Assembly: GCF_905147365.1 (NCBI RefSeq)
Contig: NC_056407.1
Location: forward strand, 24,287,980 to 24,351,979
Direction of reading: 5' to 3'
From: Aricia agestis
Lineage: Eukaryota > Arthropoda > Insecta > Lepidoptera > Lycaenidae
DNA: 64,000 nucleotides
Shown: in pieces, positions 10,126 to 21,175 of the stretch
Layout of the letters: each line of letters opens with the position of its first letter
Position numbering within the stretch: the first letter of the stretch is position 1
Notes under the pieces: model-generated
Seen by the model: the letters and a program-made list of their open reading frames with translations, nothing else
Told to the model about the DNA's origin: nothing
Database searches by the model: none
Translations under genes and position numbers: made by a program

Positions 10126-10350
10126 CCATACTAGTATTATAAATGCGAAAGTGTCTTTCTGTCAGTCTGTCAGTTTATCCCTCTGATACCTCTTCACGAC
10201 CAAACGGTTGAACTGTTTTGCTGAAGTTTCGTATGAAGTTATTTTGAGTCCCAGGAAAGGACATAGGATACTTTTTATCTCGGAAAAATGTATGGTTCCC
10301 GCGCGATAAACGTATCTAGGCACAACGGAGTTGCGGACGTCATCTAGTAA
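10126..10350 (-). mobile_element. RTE-E tail
   Basis: Full-length member of the commonest family here. On plus it runs from CCATACTAGTATTATAAATG through CTTCACGACCAAACGG, GAGTCCCAGGAAAGGACATA and CCCGCGCGATAAACG to GGACGTCATCTAGT. About 220 bp, non-coding. Read on minus it starts ACTAGATGACG and ends in the RTE-type TTATAATACTAGTATGG end. Confidence 0.85.
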
Positions 10351-10361
10351 AAAAACACTTT

Positions 10362-10511
10362 AAGGGTCAATTCAGACCGCAACGCGACGACGCGAGGCGC
10401 AGTATTTTGCATGGATTTGACAGATTAAAATTATGTGAGACGTCTTGCGAATCACTCAAATCTATATAAATTTAGAAATGCATCTATGCGTCGCGTCGGT
10501 CTGAATAAACC
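10362..10511. mobile_element. PIF/Harbinger-like MITE (M1), copy 1
   Basis: Left end TAAGGGTCAATTCAGACCGC followed by AACGCGACGACGCG; right part GCGTCGCGTCGGTCTGAAT pairs with it. The family is defined by the intact copy at 24931-25086. The outermost right bases are lost where M2 begins at about 10513. Confidence 0.75.
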
Positions 10512-10512
10512 A

Positions 10513-10760
10513 GAGCCAGTCCACACGGGCGTTGCGTCAGCGTTGCGTCAACGCAGCGCTGCCGTTGCGTTGTTTTACATACAAATAACCAAGGTGTTCA
10601 CACGGCGCGCTGCGTCGTCGCAACGCATACATGACGGACAGCAGCCCCCGAGACGAAGCGAGAGGGGGGTGTTGACTCTTAACACTGCGATGACGCAGCA
10701 CCCGTGTGGACGGCTATGCGTCAAACGGCAGCGCTGCGTCGACGCAACGTGCCGTGTAGT
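10513..10760. mobile_element. Harbinger-derived MITE (M2)
   Basis: Left end GAGCCAGTCCACACGG, then GCGTTGCGTCAGCGTTGCG and AACGCAGCGCTGCCGTTGCG. The right end has the complementary CGGCAGCGCTGCGTC and GACGCAACGTGCCGTGTAG. The left end matches the sequence upstream of the transposase start at 62772-62832, so this looks like a deletion derivative of that transposon. GC-rich; the ORFs across it on both strands are by-products of the repeats. Confidence 0.75.
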
Positions 10761-10939
10761 CATACCTCACCGGGACGCTATCGCGACGTGGCTATAGCTT
10801 GACTGCTGTAATGTCGACCCTCGTAGCATACTAAATAGTGGCTAGTGGCGTCTCTACGTCGCCGCAAAGCGGTGTTTTAAACATAACTTTAGTTGACGAT
10901 ATCGCTGGCCACGTCGCTATGGCGTCCCGGTGAGGTATG
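10761..10939. mobile_element. MITE with 32-bp inverted ends
   Basis: CATACCTCACCGGGACGC at 10761 pairs with GCGTCCCGGTGAGGTATG ending at 10939, and the pairing continues through GACGTGGC/GCCACGTC. The 10771-10785 part has a small difference (ATCG versus TGG). It directly abuts M2 on the left. Non-coding. Confidence 0.75.
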
Positions 10940-11678
10940 GCCCTAACATTGCAAGTAACTCATCCAACTAAACGATCGCATTGTTTGGCTGGATGAGTTA
11001 ATATCCAACAACATCCTTATCAGGCAATTTGAAATCAAACGCGAAAACAGTTGTTTTGATTTATACTCACCACACACGGGATATTTATTGACGTGTGGTC
11101 CTAACATTATCGTTAAAGTTGCGGTTTAACAATTATGCACAAAACCATCCACAAATTTTATTTTCTATAGTAGGCCTTTTTGTCCCTAAAGTCTGTCAGT
11201 ATGTCCATTCTTTCCAGTTTTGCGGTTCCCTAACGATTCTTTTAAATAAAAAATAAGAAGTTATGAAAAAAAAATAAGTACTTATGATATAATTTAGACA
11301 GTGGTATGTCGAGGAAAGCAATGTTAAATTAATTTTGCTACTTCGACTTGATGTAGATAGTATAACCTGGTATAACTCTTCTTATATTGTTATGAAAACA
11401 TAGTATGCCATTTTATTATAATATTATCCTGCCATATTCTGAGTTATTGTAATTTTATAAACAGAATTTATATAAAAATAAAACGAAAACCGCCGCACGG
11501 AATAAAGCAAACAAACATAATATAATTATTTTTACGCTAACGTTCAAATAATAAATTATAAGCAAAAAACTTTTTGAAAAAAGCTTTTATTTAAATACTT
11601 AAAAAAGAAGAAAATAAATGTCCCCTTAAAAATTCTAACTATTCAGTTATAACCTCAATATATTATACAATTTACATT
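10940..11678. other. AT-rich stretch with two small hairpins
   Basis: AACTCATCCA/TGGATGAGTT forms a hairpin at about 10966-11000, and ACCACAC/GTGTGGT another at 11069-11098. CCTAACATT occurs at 10942 and 11100. The rest is featureless. Confidence 0.4.
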
Positions 11679-11880
11679 ATAATAAAAGCTTAAACCCCCC
11701 CGTCGGCCATATTGGATTTAGAGTGATGTCACATACAATATCATGTATTGTCATCCAAACTAAACGTGCCTGCAAAATTTCAGCTCGATCAGTTAAATAC
11801 ATCTACTCCAAAATTGAGTTCCAAGATTTCACCCAAACATACACATCATACTTACATACATACAGAGCAAGTTAAATAAA
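11679..11880 (+). mobile_element. LINE-type tail fragment
   Basis: Contains GCCTGCAAAATTTCAGCTCG and ends TACATACATACAGAGCAAGT then TAAATAAAAGC, a pattern common at the 3' end of lepidopteran LINEs or SINEs. No second copy is in the window, so the class is inferred. Confidence 0.4.
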
Positions 11881-11962
11881 AGCTTTTAAAAATACGTAGT
11901 AAAATAAGTTATGAAAGTTTATGTTCAGAGCGTTTCATACAAGTTGACCACTGCCAATTAAG

Positions 11963-12066
11963 AAAAATCGGCCAAGTGCGAGTAGGACTCGCGCACTAAG
12001 AGATCCGTACCGTTATAGAGCGAAAATTGGCAAAAAATTGTATTTTTGTATGGCAACCCCGCTTAA
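11963..12066 (+). repeat. RepD 5' fragment
   Basis: Starts AATCGGCCAAGTGCGAGTAG and runs to TTTTTGTATGGCAACC, then is replaced by an RTE-H tail. Confidence 0.85.
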
Positions 12067-12250
12067 ATACTCACTAGCTATTTGACCGAGCTTTGCCCGG
12101 TATTCGATAAAACATGAATAAAATAACATTTTCTAAAAATGATTCCTAGCTAGATCAATTTATCGCCCCCGAAACTTGCTATATACTAAATTTCATGAAA
12201 ATCGTTGGAGCCGATTCCGAGATTCCAATCATATAATATAATATACAAGA
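12067..12250 (+). mobile_element. RTE-H tail copy 1
   Basis: Begins CACTAGCTATTTGACCGAGC and contains ACATTTTCTAAAAATGATTC, CCCCCGAAAC, CATGAAAATCGTTGGAGCC and GATTCCGAGATTCCAATCAT. The same unit occurs at 45075-45247. Non-coding. Confidence 0.8.
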
Positions 12251-12447
12251 ATTGCTCGTTTAAAGATATAAGATAAGATTATTATAACTGTTAAACAGTA
12301 TAGTGTATCTTATATTTAATATTAATATAACATACATTTTAAACAAATGTTTGTTTTGAAGGTTAAATTACGAAAGAGGAAGGATGTTTGCTATAATCAA
12401 GTTCTTATCTCTTTTACAATAATTTATTTCTGTTTTAATAACATTAT

Positions 12448-12662
12448 TTAGATGCTACATCACGCCCGTAACTCGGTTGCGTCAAAATTTCTTTATAGCG
12501 TGAGAACCGTACATTTTTCCGGGATAAAATGTATCCTATGTAAGGACAAAAAGATCGAAGTATCTTCATACTAAATTTCAGTAAAATTGGTTCAGCGACG
12601 GGCGTGGAGAGGTAACAAACAGACGGACTGACACATTTTAGTATTTATAATAATATTAATAT
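12448..12662 (+). mobile_element. RTE-E tail
   Basis: ATCACGCCCGTAACTCGG at the start, CCGTACATTTTTCCGGGATA, then TTGGTTCAGCGACGGGCGTG, ending TATTTATAATAATATTAATA. Moderately diverged. Confidence 0.8.
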
Positions 12663-14099
12663 GAACATGGATTGTAATACTTAAATAGTAAATACATAAA
12701 ATACTCATCGCTGCAATAATATTTCATGCTAACCGTAAAAATAGACAAAATAGAGTTTCCTTGTAGCCGGTATTAGCTGCGAGTTCGCTACCTTCCTACA
12801 ACTTTATAAACATTGCAGTATTCTCCGCAGTAGGAGCTTTTTATGATTTTGTTTTTATTGCAAGGGAAAATATAACATTTTAATATTTCCTCGTACAGGT
12901 AGTCAACATGAAATATTTGACGAGCGTTTTATGTGAATGTAGATTTTTGATACCGGTGTACGGAAAATATAATATTACTTATACAACAAAATTGTTATGA
13001 CTATCATGATGATATACCTACATATTACATTTTTGAGGGTATATTTTATTTACTCTCAATAAAAGCTACATTCTGGTTGTAACAAACATGAAATCAGAAC
13101 TTAAATAAACCAGTTAAAATATTATTACTGTGGGCAAATAAAGTCGATGACTTGTTGATGACCACTCATTTGTGAACGATAGTTTCTATAAGCATCGCGG
13201 ATAAATAGACATGACAATATGAACTGTTTTAGAAAGAAAAGTAATGAAACAAAATTAGAAAACAGTTTATTTGCGATGGATCGAAACGATTGTGAATGAG
13301 TGGCGAACCCTAGAGGAAATCTCAATTTTACCTAACCGTAAATAAAATTCATTATTTAACGTTCACATACCGTTGTTCATTGAACATTTTAAATTAACTA
13401 TTTCAGATAATTCAAGCAAATTTGAGGTGTTAATCAACAACCAAAATTCATATTACTTAATTAGAATACCTAAGGGAATTTACTGGGAAATTACGTTTTG
13501 AATCAACATAAGTATAATTATTGTAAATGATGAATCGGGTGTTTGTTATTTTAGGAGGCTAATGATAAGTCCCTATTCTTGGAATATTTTTTTTATTTGC
13601 CATAGAAAAGTATTATAAAATTGACCTTTCATAAAATCCCTTCTCAGTGATAACGATATATTATAACTTAAGTGAGCAATACGTTTACCTCTTCAAATGG
13701 AGCGCACACTGAAACACGTGCTATAGCTCTGTCTAGACGGATTTGATTAAAGTAAGACCCCACTTTATCTCACGCTGCGACTGGGGCTGGTTCACCGATA
13801 AGTTTGGAACAATGTCACGTCATTTTAGGGTTAACTCTAGTAGCGTCACGTGTTGCTGAGCGTTAATTTCCGACTCGTAACATGCAATTTCAACTACTGC
13901 TCAACTGTACAATTGGGTACAACACAATAATGTCCTAACGCTTGAGTGAACTTTCATTAATTTTAGTTATGAGAAAAAATTAAAGAATACAGTTAAATTG
14001 TTAATAATTTATGACAATTATTAAGATTTTGTATTTATTTGTATTTTTGTATTATTTCCTTCGTTGTGTTGTGATAAAATTCGTTAAGAAATAATTGCT
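12663..14099. other. Long AT-rich stretch, no gene seen
   Basis: No supportable ORF or repeat. A block at 13725-13960 is less AT-rich (CCACTTTATCTCACGCTGCG, GGGGCTGGTTCACCGATAAG) and may be an old MITE, but I could not pair ends. Confidence 0.5.
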
Positions 14100-14215
14100 A
14101 GATAAAAAACTATCCTATATGCTTTCTCAGGACTCAAACATTTTTTCAAAATTAGTTCAGCGGTTTCATCGTAGATAACAGACAGACAAACCTCCACAAT
14201 AACAAATAATATCAG
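14100..14215 (+). mobile_element. RTE-E fragment
   Basis: CTAGATAAAAAACTATCC, CTTTCTCAGGACTCAAAC, TTAGTTCAGCGGTTTC and ACAGACAGACAAACC correspond to the second half of RTE-E. 5' truncated and diverged. Confidence 0.6.
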
Positions 14216-14266
14216 TCATGTAGGATAGTAAGTAACAATTAAAGTGAATTTAAATAAACAAAATGG

Positions 14267-14301
14267 ACGGAATTCTAACCCAGATTGGGTTAGGATTCCG
14301 T
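14267..14301. repeat. Hairpin
   Basis: ACGGAATTCTAACCCA pairs with TGGGTTAGGATTCCGT across a 3-base loop, one mismatch. Followed by T-runs. Function unknown. Confidence 0.7.
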
Positions 14302-15094
14302 TTTTTATCCGTGTAATTAAAACGAGAAGGACGACCGCAACCATTCGTAATCCGCGTGGAAATCCCGTGTGAAATATCGAATCGCACCAACCTTGACCAG
14401 CACATACATTTTCTGTCGGAAAACAATTGAAAACGTTCTACACGACTCGTATCTTTCTATTCGAATCGTTTCAAAATCGAAAATAGAAAATCAATTTCTA
14501 TCTTCGATTTCGAATCGATCGTATTACGCGTCAACAACGATAAATGTTATCTTAATTAAAGTCGAGGAAGGATAAAGAGGTGTGTCCGTTTTAATTAAAT
14601 AAATACATAAAGGACGAAAGGAAATTTACTGGACCATGACGAAAACAGGTTATTCAAAACCCCGGAAACCCGGATACCCGGCTCGGCAAAATAATATCCG
14701 TGAAGTGCACGGGAAAATTGACCATCAGCTCCTCTGATATATTTTGTTTTTGTGTATCGCTATTATATTTTACTCTTGACATATTGATGAAATACATTGC
14801 GGTTCGCAGCGGTGCTCGAGTGAATTTATTTTTGAACTACCTTCGCCTGTGATTACGCCGCATTTTTATTTTAATATTGATATTTTTACCGCTTTTATAC
14901 ATGAGGAAATGCTTTACGCATTCTGCATATCTGCCAGCATATCTGCCAGGAGGCAGATTGCGAAAATCACCCGGGGTATAGGGGAATCCCTGGCGTAGGG
15001 GAAACCCCCGTGGTGCTCCACTCCCCTCTTAAGGCAGAGTTGCGGGTATGACATACTCTACCGCAAAATTGGTATTTTTGCCCGTAAAGTGGTT
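14302..15094. other. Unassigned stretch
   Basis: An open frame at 14369-14575 shows no motif. Positions 14950-15040 hold a less AT-rich segment (CACCCGGGGTATAGGGG, GGAAACCCCCGTGGTGC) without a clear identity. Confidence 0.45.
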
Positions 15095-16095
15095 TTTAGG
15101 GTTCCATGCCCAAAGGGTAAAAACAGGACTCTATTACTGAGAATTCATTGTCTGACCATTTGTTTGTCTGGTCTGTCTGTGTCCAGGCTGTATCTCAAGA
15201 ACCGCTACAACTAGACTTCTGAAATTTTCACAGATTGTGTATATCTGTTGCTTCTATAATAAAAGAATACTAAAAACAGTATAAATTTATTATTTCAACG
15301 CTTACAACAAACGTGATTTTTTGCCCTTTTGTGCTCGGTATCAAAAATGGCAACAGATAGGTAATTTAAATTGTCGTACATTACAAAATTATATGTGTAA
15401 GTACTTTAATCTATACTAATATTATAAATGCGAAAATATCTCTGTCTGTCTGTCTGTCTGTCTTGCTTTCACGCCAAAACTACCGAACCGATTGTAATGA
15501 AATTTTGTATACAGATAGTCTAAAGCCTGAGAAAGGACATAGGCTACTTTTTTACTGGAAAAAAGCGTAGTAAGGGGGTGAAAATGCGTAAATTTGTTCA
15601 AATTAAGTTAGTTCCAACAATTCATAATAGATGGCGCCGTGCGTCTTCTACATCGCGCTAACGCTTGCCCAAAAGTCTTTCTATAAGAAGTGGTATTATC
15701 TTACATTCAAGTTTTTTCGAACGCTAATTATTGTAAATCAGTACTTTATCTACTGCAGTGACGTAACCTTAAACCTATCAATGATTAATGATAAATAGTT
15801 TATGGGTAAAGTTGTGTAATTGGGGGGCTAAAATATAAGCTTAAAAATTTGGCATAAAATATAAAGTTTAATTAAAAAAAAATCTTTTGACACCAATTTT
15901 GTTGACATCGCGCGCTATAAACTGAAGTCCACGCGGACGAAGTCGCGGGCAACAGCTAGTAATTAATAATAAAATTAGAATAAAAATTTAGTTTAATTTA
16001 ATTTCCCATACAAAAAAAAAACAAATTTTGCCTATTATTGCGCTATAACGGTACGGAACCTTTCGTGCGCGAGTTCGACTCGCACTTGGCGGTTT
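15095..16095 (-). mobile_element. RepD, full length, split by RTE-G
   Basis: 15095-15408 and 15961-16095 together make one minus-strand RepD: AGGGTTCCATGCCCAAAGGG, GTCTGTGTCCAGGCTGTATC, GGCAACAGATAGG, then after the insertion CGCTATAACGGTACGG and GACTCGCACTTGGCGG. The junction, GTACTTTAAT to AATTAATAATAAA, matches the uninterrupted order seen at 17057-17485. RTE-G is therefore younger than this RepD. Confidence 0.85.
15411..15960 (-). mobile_element. RTE-G tail, full length, nested in RepD
   Basis: On plus it runs from CTATACTAATATTATAAATG, CTGTCTGTCTGTCTGTC, CACGCCAAAACTACCGAACC and TAGATGGCGCCGTGCGTC to GCGGACGAAGTCGCGGGC then AACAGCTAGT. A second copy lies on plus at 34841-35478. Non-coding. 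Confidence 0.85.
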
Positions 16096-16345
16096 TTCAC
16101 AAACTGCTTTTCATTGCTGAAAAATTAAATCGAGATAATTCATGTTTTTTCGTTTCTCGAGGAAGTTAATTAAATAACTTTTAGTGCTCATAAATTAAAA
16201 CCTTAAAGTTTTATGTCGCTATAAATTACTCAGGTAGTGTTATTGAAGCTGTGTAATTTAGTATTTTTATGAGCTCTTAATAGCTTAATTTAAGCCTTGC
16301 CGCTTGTTTTTAAAGCGTTGAAAATAAAAGCAAGGAAAGTGTATC

Positions 16346-16543
16346 TAATGCTAAGTACTTACATACGGTTTTGCTCGATAGTTTTACTACGAATCGAAGG
16401 AAATGACATATTTGACATATTTAATTCCATCGAGCCGGCTCGAAGCGAGCCTTCGAGCTGTCAGTTTTGCGGTCCACACGGTGGTTATTGCTCGATTTGG
16501 AGTAAAACTATCGAGCAAAACCGTATGTGAGTACTTAGTATTA
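16346..16543. mobile_element. MITE with 42-bp inverted repeats
   Basis: Left 16346-16387 (TAATGCTAAGTACTTACATA...) pairs with right 16502-16543 with two mismatches. The interior holds a small palindrome around CGAGCCGGCTCG. The three short open frames over it are shadows of the repeat. Confidence 0.85.
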
Positions 16544-17056
16544 ATGCTGTTGCTTAGTTTCAGAAGTGACAAATTGATAATACTAATTCCTTTGCAATAG
16601 CTAAAGTCGAAGTCCAGATCACATAATATTACTTATATTCGTAGCATTTTCGATAGTGAAATTACGAACATCTTAACGTAGACTCGAGCATGCATGCACA
16701 CAGTCTTGGCTCAAATAGAAAAGGAAAAAGATTTAATAAGAAATCGGGTCGATAGTTTTACAAGATCGTAACTCCACGATTCGCTGACAAGGGTGGTCTA
16801 AACAGTATGACAAGTTTTACGGTCGATAGAAATCCGAACGAGAGTGGATAGGGAGAGGATGTGAAAGATAATTCCTACAAAATGTTACACGTACTATCTT
16901 GTTTACGAGGGAAAAACGCTGAAACGCCTGACCTACTGAACCCACTGGACTGTAATGTTTTTTGTCGCAATCGAACGTAATAAAAAGAAGGATATATCTT
17001 TAGACGTTGTTTACAATGACACATAAATTCAAGTCTCCGGAGGGGGTGTTGATAAA
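16544..17056. other. Unassigned stretch
   Basis: Nothing recognisable apart from ordinary AT-rich DNA. Confidence 0.5.
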
Positions 17057-17485
17057 AAATTGGCCAAGTGCGAGTCGGACTCGCGCACGAAGGGTTCCGT
17101 ACCGTTATAGAGGAAAAATAGGCCAAAATTGTTTTTTTTATAAGATTAATTTTTTATTTTATTTAAATATTATAACTAATTATTAAAGTAAACATATAAC
17201 TAAGGCTTTTATGTAAATTTCAAGTACCTAGTCATTATTGATTACGAGCAAAAAAGGCCAAAAAATAACGATTTTTGTATGGGACACCCTTAAATATTAA
17301 TTTTATTTTGTTTTTAGTATTTGTTATTATAGCGGCAACAGAAATACACAATCTGTGAAAATTTCAGAAGTCTAGCTATAGCGGTTATTGAGTTACAGCC
17401 TGGAGACAGACAGACAGACGGACAGACAACGAAGTCTCAGTAATAGGGTCCCGTTTTTACCCTTTGGGTACGGAACCCTAAAAAG
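17057..17485 (+). mobile_element. RepD, full length, intact reference copy
   Basis: Starts TTGGCCAAGTGCGAGTCGG with ACTCGCGCACGAAGGGTTCC, continues through GTATGGGACACCC, TATAGCGGCAACAG, TCTAGCTATAGCGG and GCCTGGAGACAGACAGAC, and ends GGTCCCGTTTTTACCC then TTTGGGTACGGAACCC and TAAAAA. About 430 bp, no ORF. Class uncertain: it has the A-ending tail of a retroposon but no tRNA-like head. Confidence 0.9.
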
Positions 17486-17650
17486 ATTTCAAAACTGAAG
17501 ATGGCTAGGACGTAGGCACAATAGACATAACTCCGTAGGTATATTGTAGGTATAGAAAATTATTCAAGAAAACATCTACATCAATTTTAAGCCTCGGCCT
17601 TTTATGAGGTGTCAGTGTTACTGACGTATCTTGGCATGGCATGGTTTATA

Positions 17651-18034
17651 ATAATAATAGCTCCCACACCGGTTTCGGTGACGGTGGCCGGTTTCATTGA
17701 AACCAGGCCAGCTACGCAGGAGTAATTTTATAGTGCCCAAGTGTGGGCGCAGCATGTGTGCTGCGCGTGTGTGCTCTTGTGAGAGCACTCTCTATTCCTT
17801 TACTCTCATAACCCAGTGGGACGGAAGACCGACACGACTGGCGAGAGATCAGGCGCAGGACCGACTTTTTACATGCCCATCCGACGCATGGATCATCTTA
17901 CTTGTCAGACAATCAGGTGATCAGCCTGTATTATCCTAACCAAACTTGGAAATAACATATTTCTAACGCGGGAATCGAACCTACGACCTCCGAGTCAAGA
18001 GCCAAGCTCTGAACCACTGGACCACGGAGGCGTT
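17651..18034 (-). mobile_element. SINE1, full length
   Basis: Minus-strand copy with tail AGCTCCCACACCGGTTTCGG (plus) and head complement ending CACTGGACCACGGAGGCG. Flanks ATGGTTTATA (17641-17650) and ATGGTTTGTA (18035-18044) form a target duplication with one mismatch. The open frame 17697-17939 is inside the SINE and is not a gene. Confidence 0.9.
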
Positions 18035-18044
18035 ATGGTTTGTA

Positions 18045-18631
18045 ATATAGTTACAACAAGTTATACATATAAGGGAAGTGGCAAAATGTACTTGTAACTC
18101 CGTTATTTAAATCTCTCGCAACTCACAGTTGCGTCATTTAGGCTGTTGCTGGCAAGAAAGCATATTCATTATTCAATTTTGTTAATTTCTATACTTACTA
18201 CCCAATTGATAATAATAATCGAAGCATAATATTATAATATTATGCTTACACCTTAAAGACATACGAACAAAATATTCAATACCCGTCAAGGACAACGTCC
18301 AATCATAGAAACAATGAAATGTTATTTATGTATGAGAATCCAAAAAGACCGTCATGGTTATTGTATTTGATTAATATTCATACGCATCAATGATTACTGG
18401 AGTTCGGTACAAAACGAAGCCGCCATTTTGAGGAACGAGCCCTCCGGAGGGAAAAAACAAATATTATTTCCCCCTTTCTGCAAAATATCAGGAAACAAGG
18501 GCAGAGGTTGTAAGAAATATTTAAAGAGATGTTTTTATTCATGTCAGCTGAGTTATTACTTAAATCATGCTACTTTTGTGGAAAAGAACTTGATAAAATA
18601 TTTCATTATAACGTTCTAACTTGCAGCAATC
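18045..18631. other. AT-rich stretch with one palindrome
   Basis: A perfect 26-bp palindrome centred on TAATATTATAATATTA lies at 18222-18247. The open frame 18428-18619 has no recognisable motif. Confidence 0.5.
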
Positions 18632-18751
18632 CATACTAATATTATAAATCGATTATGCAGAAAGGTATAAAAATATTTTGCGCCCCGGGAATAGGAAACT
18701 TAAATAAAGGAAGTATGTACGGTTCCTGTGCGATAAACAAGCGTCATCTAG
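18632..18751 (-). mobile_element. RTE-E remnant, internally deleted
   Basis: Keeps CCATACTAATATTATAAAT at one end and GTACGGTTCCTGTGCGATAA then GCGTCATCTAGT at the other; the middle is shortened and altered. Confidence 0.65.
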
Positions 18752-18930
18752 TTAGACGATATTCATAAAATATGACTAGAATATGACCCGGTAAACCTTA
18801 TATTATAATATCATTATCTCTCCTAACAACAATAAAATTAGCCAAATCGATTCGGCCATTCCCGAGTTTTAGCGAAACAGAAGAAAATGTATGGTTAATT
18901 TTTATGTCTATATAGACAGAAGATATTATA

Positions 18931-19260
18931 CGTGGGAGAGCCATGCTTCGGCACGAATGGGTCGGCTCGACCGGAGAAATACCACGTTCTCACAGAAAAC
19001 CGGCGTGAAACAGCGTTTGCGCTGTGTTTCGCTGAGTGAGTGAGTTTGCCGCAGGGCCAATCCCCTACCCTATGCCTTTCCCTACCGTCCCCTATTCCCT
19101 TCCCTTCCCTTCCCTACCCTCTCCTATTACCCTATTCCCTCTTAAAAGGCCGGCAACGCACTTGCAGCTCTTCTGATGCTGCGAGTGTCCATGGGCGACG
19201 GAAGTTGCTTTCCATCAGGTGACCCGTTTGCTCGTTTGCCCCCTTATTTCTTAAAAAAAA
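18931..19260 (+). mobile_element. LepA retroposon, full length
   Basis: CGTGGGAGAGCCATGCTTCG at the start, CCCTTATTTCTTAAAAAAAA at the end. The C-rich tract is expanded (three successive CTTCCC units). The open frame 19040-19222 is a shadow of the repeat. Confidence 0.9.
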
Positions 19261-20225
19261 TAATAATAATAACATCATAAACTACAAAACGTTCAGTAGA
19301 TTAAGTATTATATTTCCTTATTTATTAATATTGAAAATATTTGTATGTATAAACAAAACGGGTAACACAAGGCCTTGATTCCTCAAATTGACTCCACTTA
19401 TCACTTCATATCGGAGGTAGCAACTGTGGCTGGCATTTTAAAATTTTCCATAACCTTCGACAGCGGTTTAATTAAAAGTTTTCAACTTTACCTCTGTAAC
19501 AATGCACAGGTATATTTACAGCAAACCATGCGATACTCCAGTTAAAATATTACACTGACGTTACGTAAAACTTGGCATTTTATTAATTGCTTTTGTTTTA
19601 GAAATATTTTTGAGTTTTTATGAAAACAGTTATTTTTAAGCCCCACTTGCGCCAGTCTGCGTTAAAGTTAACCCTGGGTAAATTAATATTGTGTAATTTT
19701 TCTCATTTCAAGTATTTGTAGTGTTTTATAAAAGGATATATTTTATAAAGTATTTAATTAAAGGGCATCTAATACCAACTAAGCCATAGATAAATAACCT
19801 GGAAGAGATAATAGTATTAACGACGAGGTGTCAATACTCCCTAAAGCCAGGTGACCATAATTCGTTTAGGGGATCCCCCGAAATCTTCCTAGCTCAGCAC
19901 TCGGCACAATCAATCATTGTGCAGACGTTTATTACATTTACACTTGTTCTGTCGGCTCCGGTCGTATGGATTTTGCACGTCACAAAGGATGAGGGGAAAA
20001 GGATGGTTTTTTCATGCGAGTTCCTGTTTATAACATCATTTCCGAGACGCCGAAACAGTTAGTAAAGTTTAGACAGGCGGGAAGTTCGCGAATGTATTTA
20101 TGTGAGTGAAGATTAAGATGCTGGTACAATACGAGCTATGATATTATCTGTTTATGACTGAGCAGTGAATAGATTTCGTTTATATGTTTGACTTAGTATT
20201 TCAGGGCGCGCATACCGCAGCACTA
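19261..20225. other. Unassigned stretch
   Basis: AT-rich with a less AT-rich part at about 19850-20060 (GCTCAGCACTCGGCAC, GTCGGCTCCGGTCG). No gene or repeat could be supported. Confidence 0.45.
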
Positions 20226-20229
20226 TACT

Positions 20230-20406
20230 GTACTCGGCGAAACATGGCGGTAGCGGTCATTTACTCTCTGTCAAAAAAATTGTCGTTTTCTATATAAACC
20301 GCGATTGACAATGAAGTGTCAGATGTTGTCAATCGCGCTTTAAAGAAATTGACAAGTTTTTTTGACAGGGAGTCAATGACCGCTACCGCCATGTTTCGCC
20401 GAGTAC
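20230..20406. mobile_element. MITE, long imperfect inverted repeat
   Basis: GTACTCGGCGAAACATGGCG at 20230 pairs with CGCCATGTTTCGCCGAGTAC ending 20406; pairing continues through GGTAGCGGTCATT/AATGACCGCTACC and CTGTCAAAAAAA/TTTTTTTGACAG. The centre itself pairs (CGCGATTGACAA with TTGTCAATCGCG). The whole unit can fold into one long hairpin. The open frame 20316-20567 is a by-product. Confidence 0.85.
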
Positions 20407-20665
20407 CTACCTATAGTATAATTGCCAGCATGGTGATATACATGTTCAAATTGACACTTGCGCCCAACTCGCGTATATTCGCCCGTTTGTTTGAAGTCGA
20501 GGTATTCCTTAGTTCTGTTTTCTGTTGGCAGAGGCCAAAGCCTGGGCATCGAGCGGTTGTAATATAACCCCTTTGACGTGTGGAGGTATGAGCCTTTGTC
20601 TCGGAACGAGATTGTGTCTCGCTACTTCCTTGTAGTTTACATGCTTGATCATGTAAGTTTAATCT

Positions 20666-21081
20666 TTAAGGGGGCGACTAACCCTAAAATGTCGATTTTA
20701 TAGTTCATTTTTATACTTGAAAATAAGCCCCGAATTGTTTCATTTTCTAAAATTAGATACTACATTATATTTCCGAGAATTCAATCTGAGCAAAAACACG
20801 ATATCTTAAAATTTTCTAAAAAATCACAAAGATGCATCTAATTTTTATTGCCGTAACCGTGCATTGAACTAAGTTAATATTTTAACACATTGTATAAATT
20901 TCTATCATTGAGAGATTGACCTAGCGGATTTTTAAAATGTTGTATATTTATCGAGTTATAGAGAAAAAACTAATTTGGCGATGAATCCGCGTCGTTCTTC
21001 TTTACCGGGCATATGAAAGACGGGCGTGAGTGTGAAGAGAGAAGAACGATGTTTGATTTTTGGGGTTATTCGCCCTCTTAA
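20666..21081. mobile_element. TTAA-bounded element, copy 2
   Basis: TTAA at 20666-20669 and 21078-21081 bound a 408-bp body. The left end GGGGGCGACTAACCC pairs with the right end complement GAGGGCGAATAACCC. CATATGAAAGACGGGCGTGA and AGTGTGAAGAGA near the right end are shared with copy 1 at 10047-10078. No ORF; piggyBac-type mobilisation is inferred from the TTAA. Confidence 0.8.
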
Positions 21082-21175
21082 GAAATTTTTAAATGGTTTC
21101 TGCTTCTAAACTTAGCTTTCCATACAGAAAATATAGATGCTAATCATAAAACTATTAGCTAGATGGTATAGGTAT

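Noticed and set aside
10435..10797. Opposed open frames 10435-10797 and 10575-10763
   Set aside because: Both lie in GC-rich MITE M1/M2 repeats; openness follows from the repeat composition.
17697..17939. Open frame in SINE1 (also 42865-43182)
   Set aside because: Both are readings of a tRNA-derived SINE on the opposite strand and differ by frameshifts.
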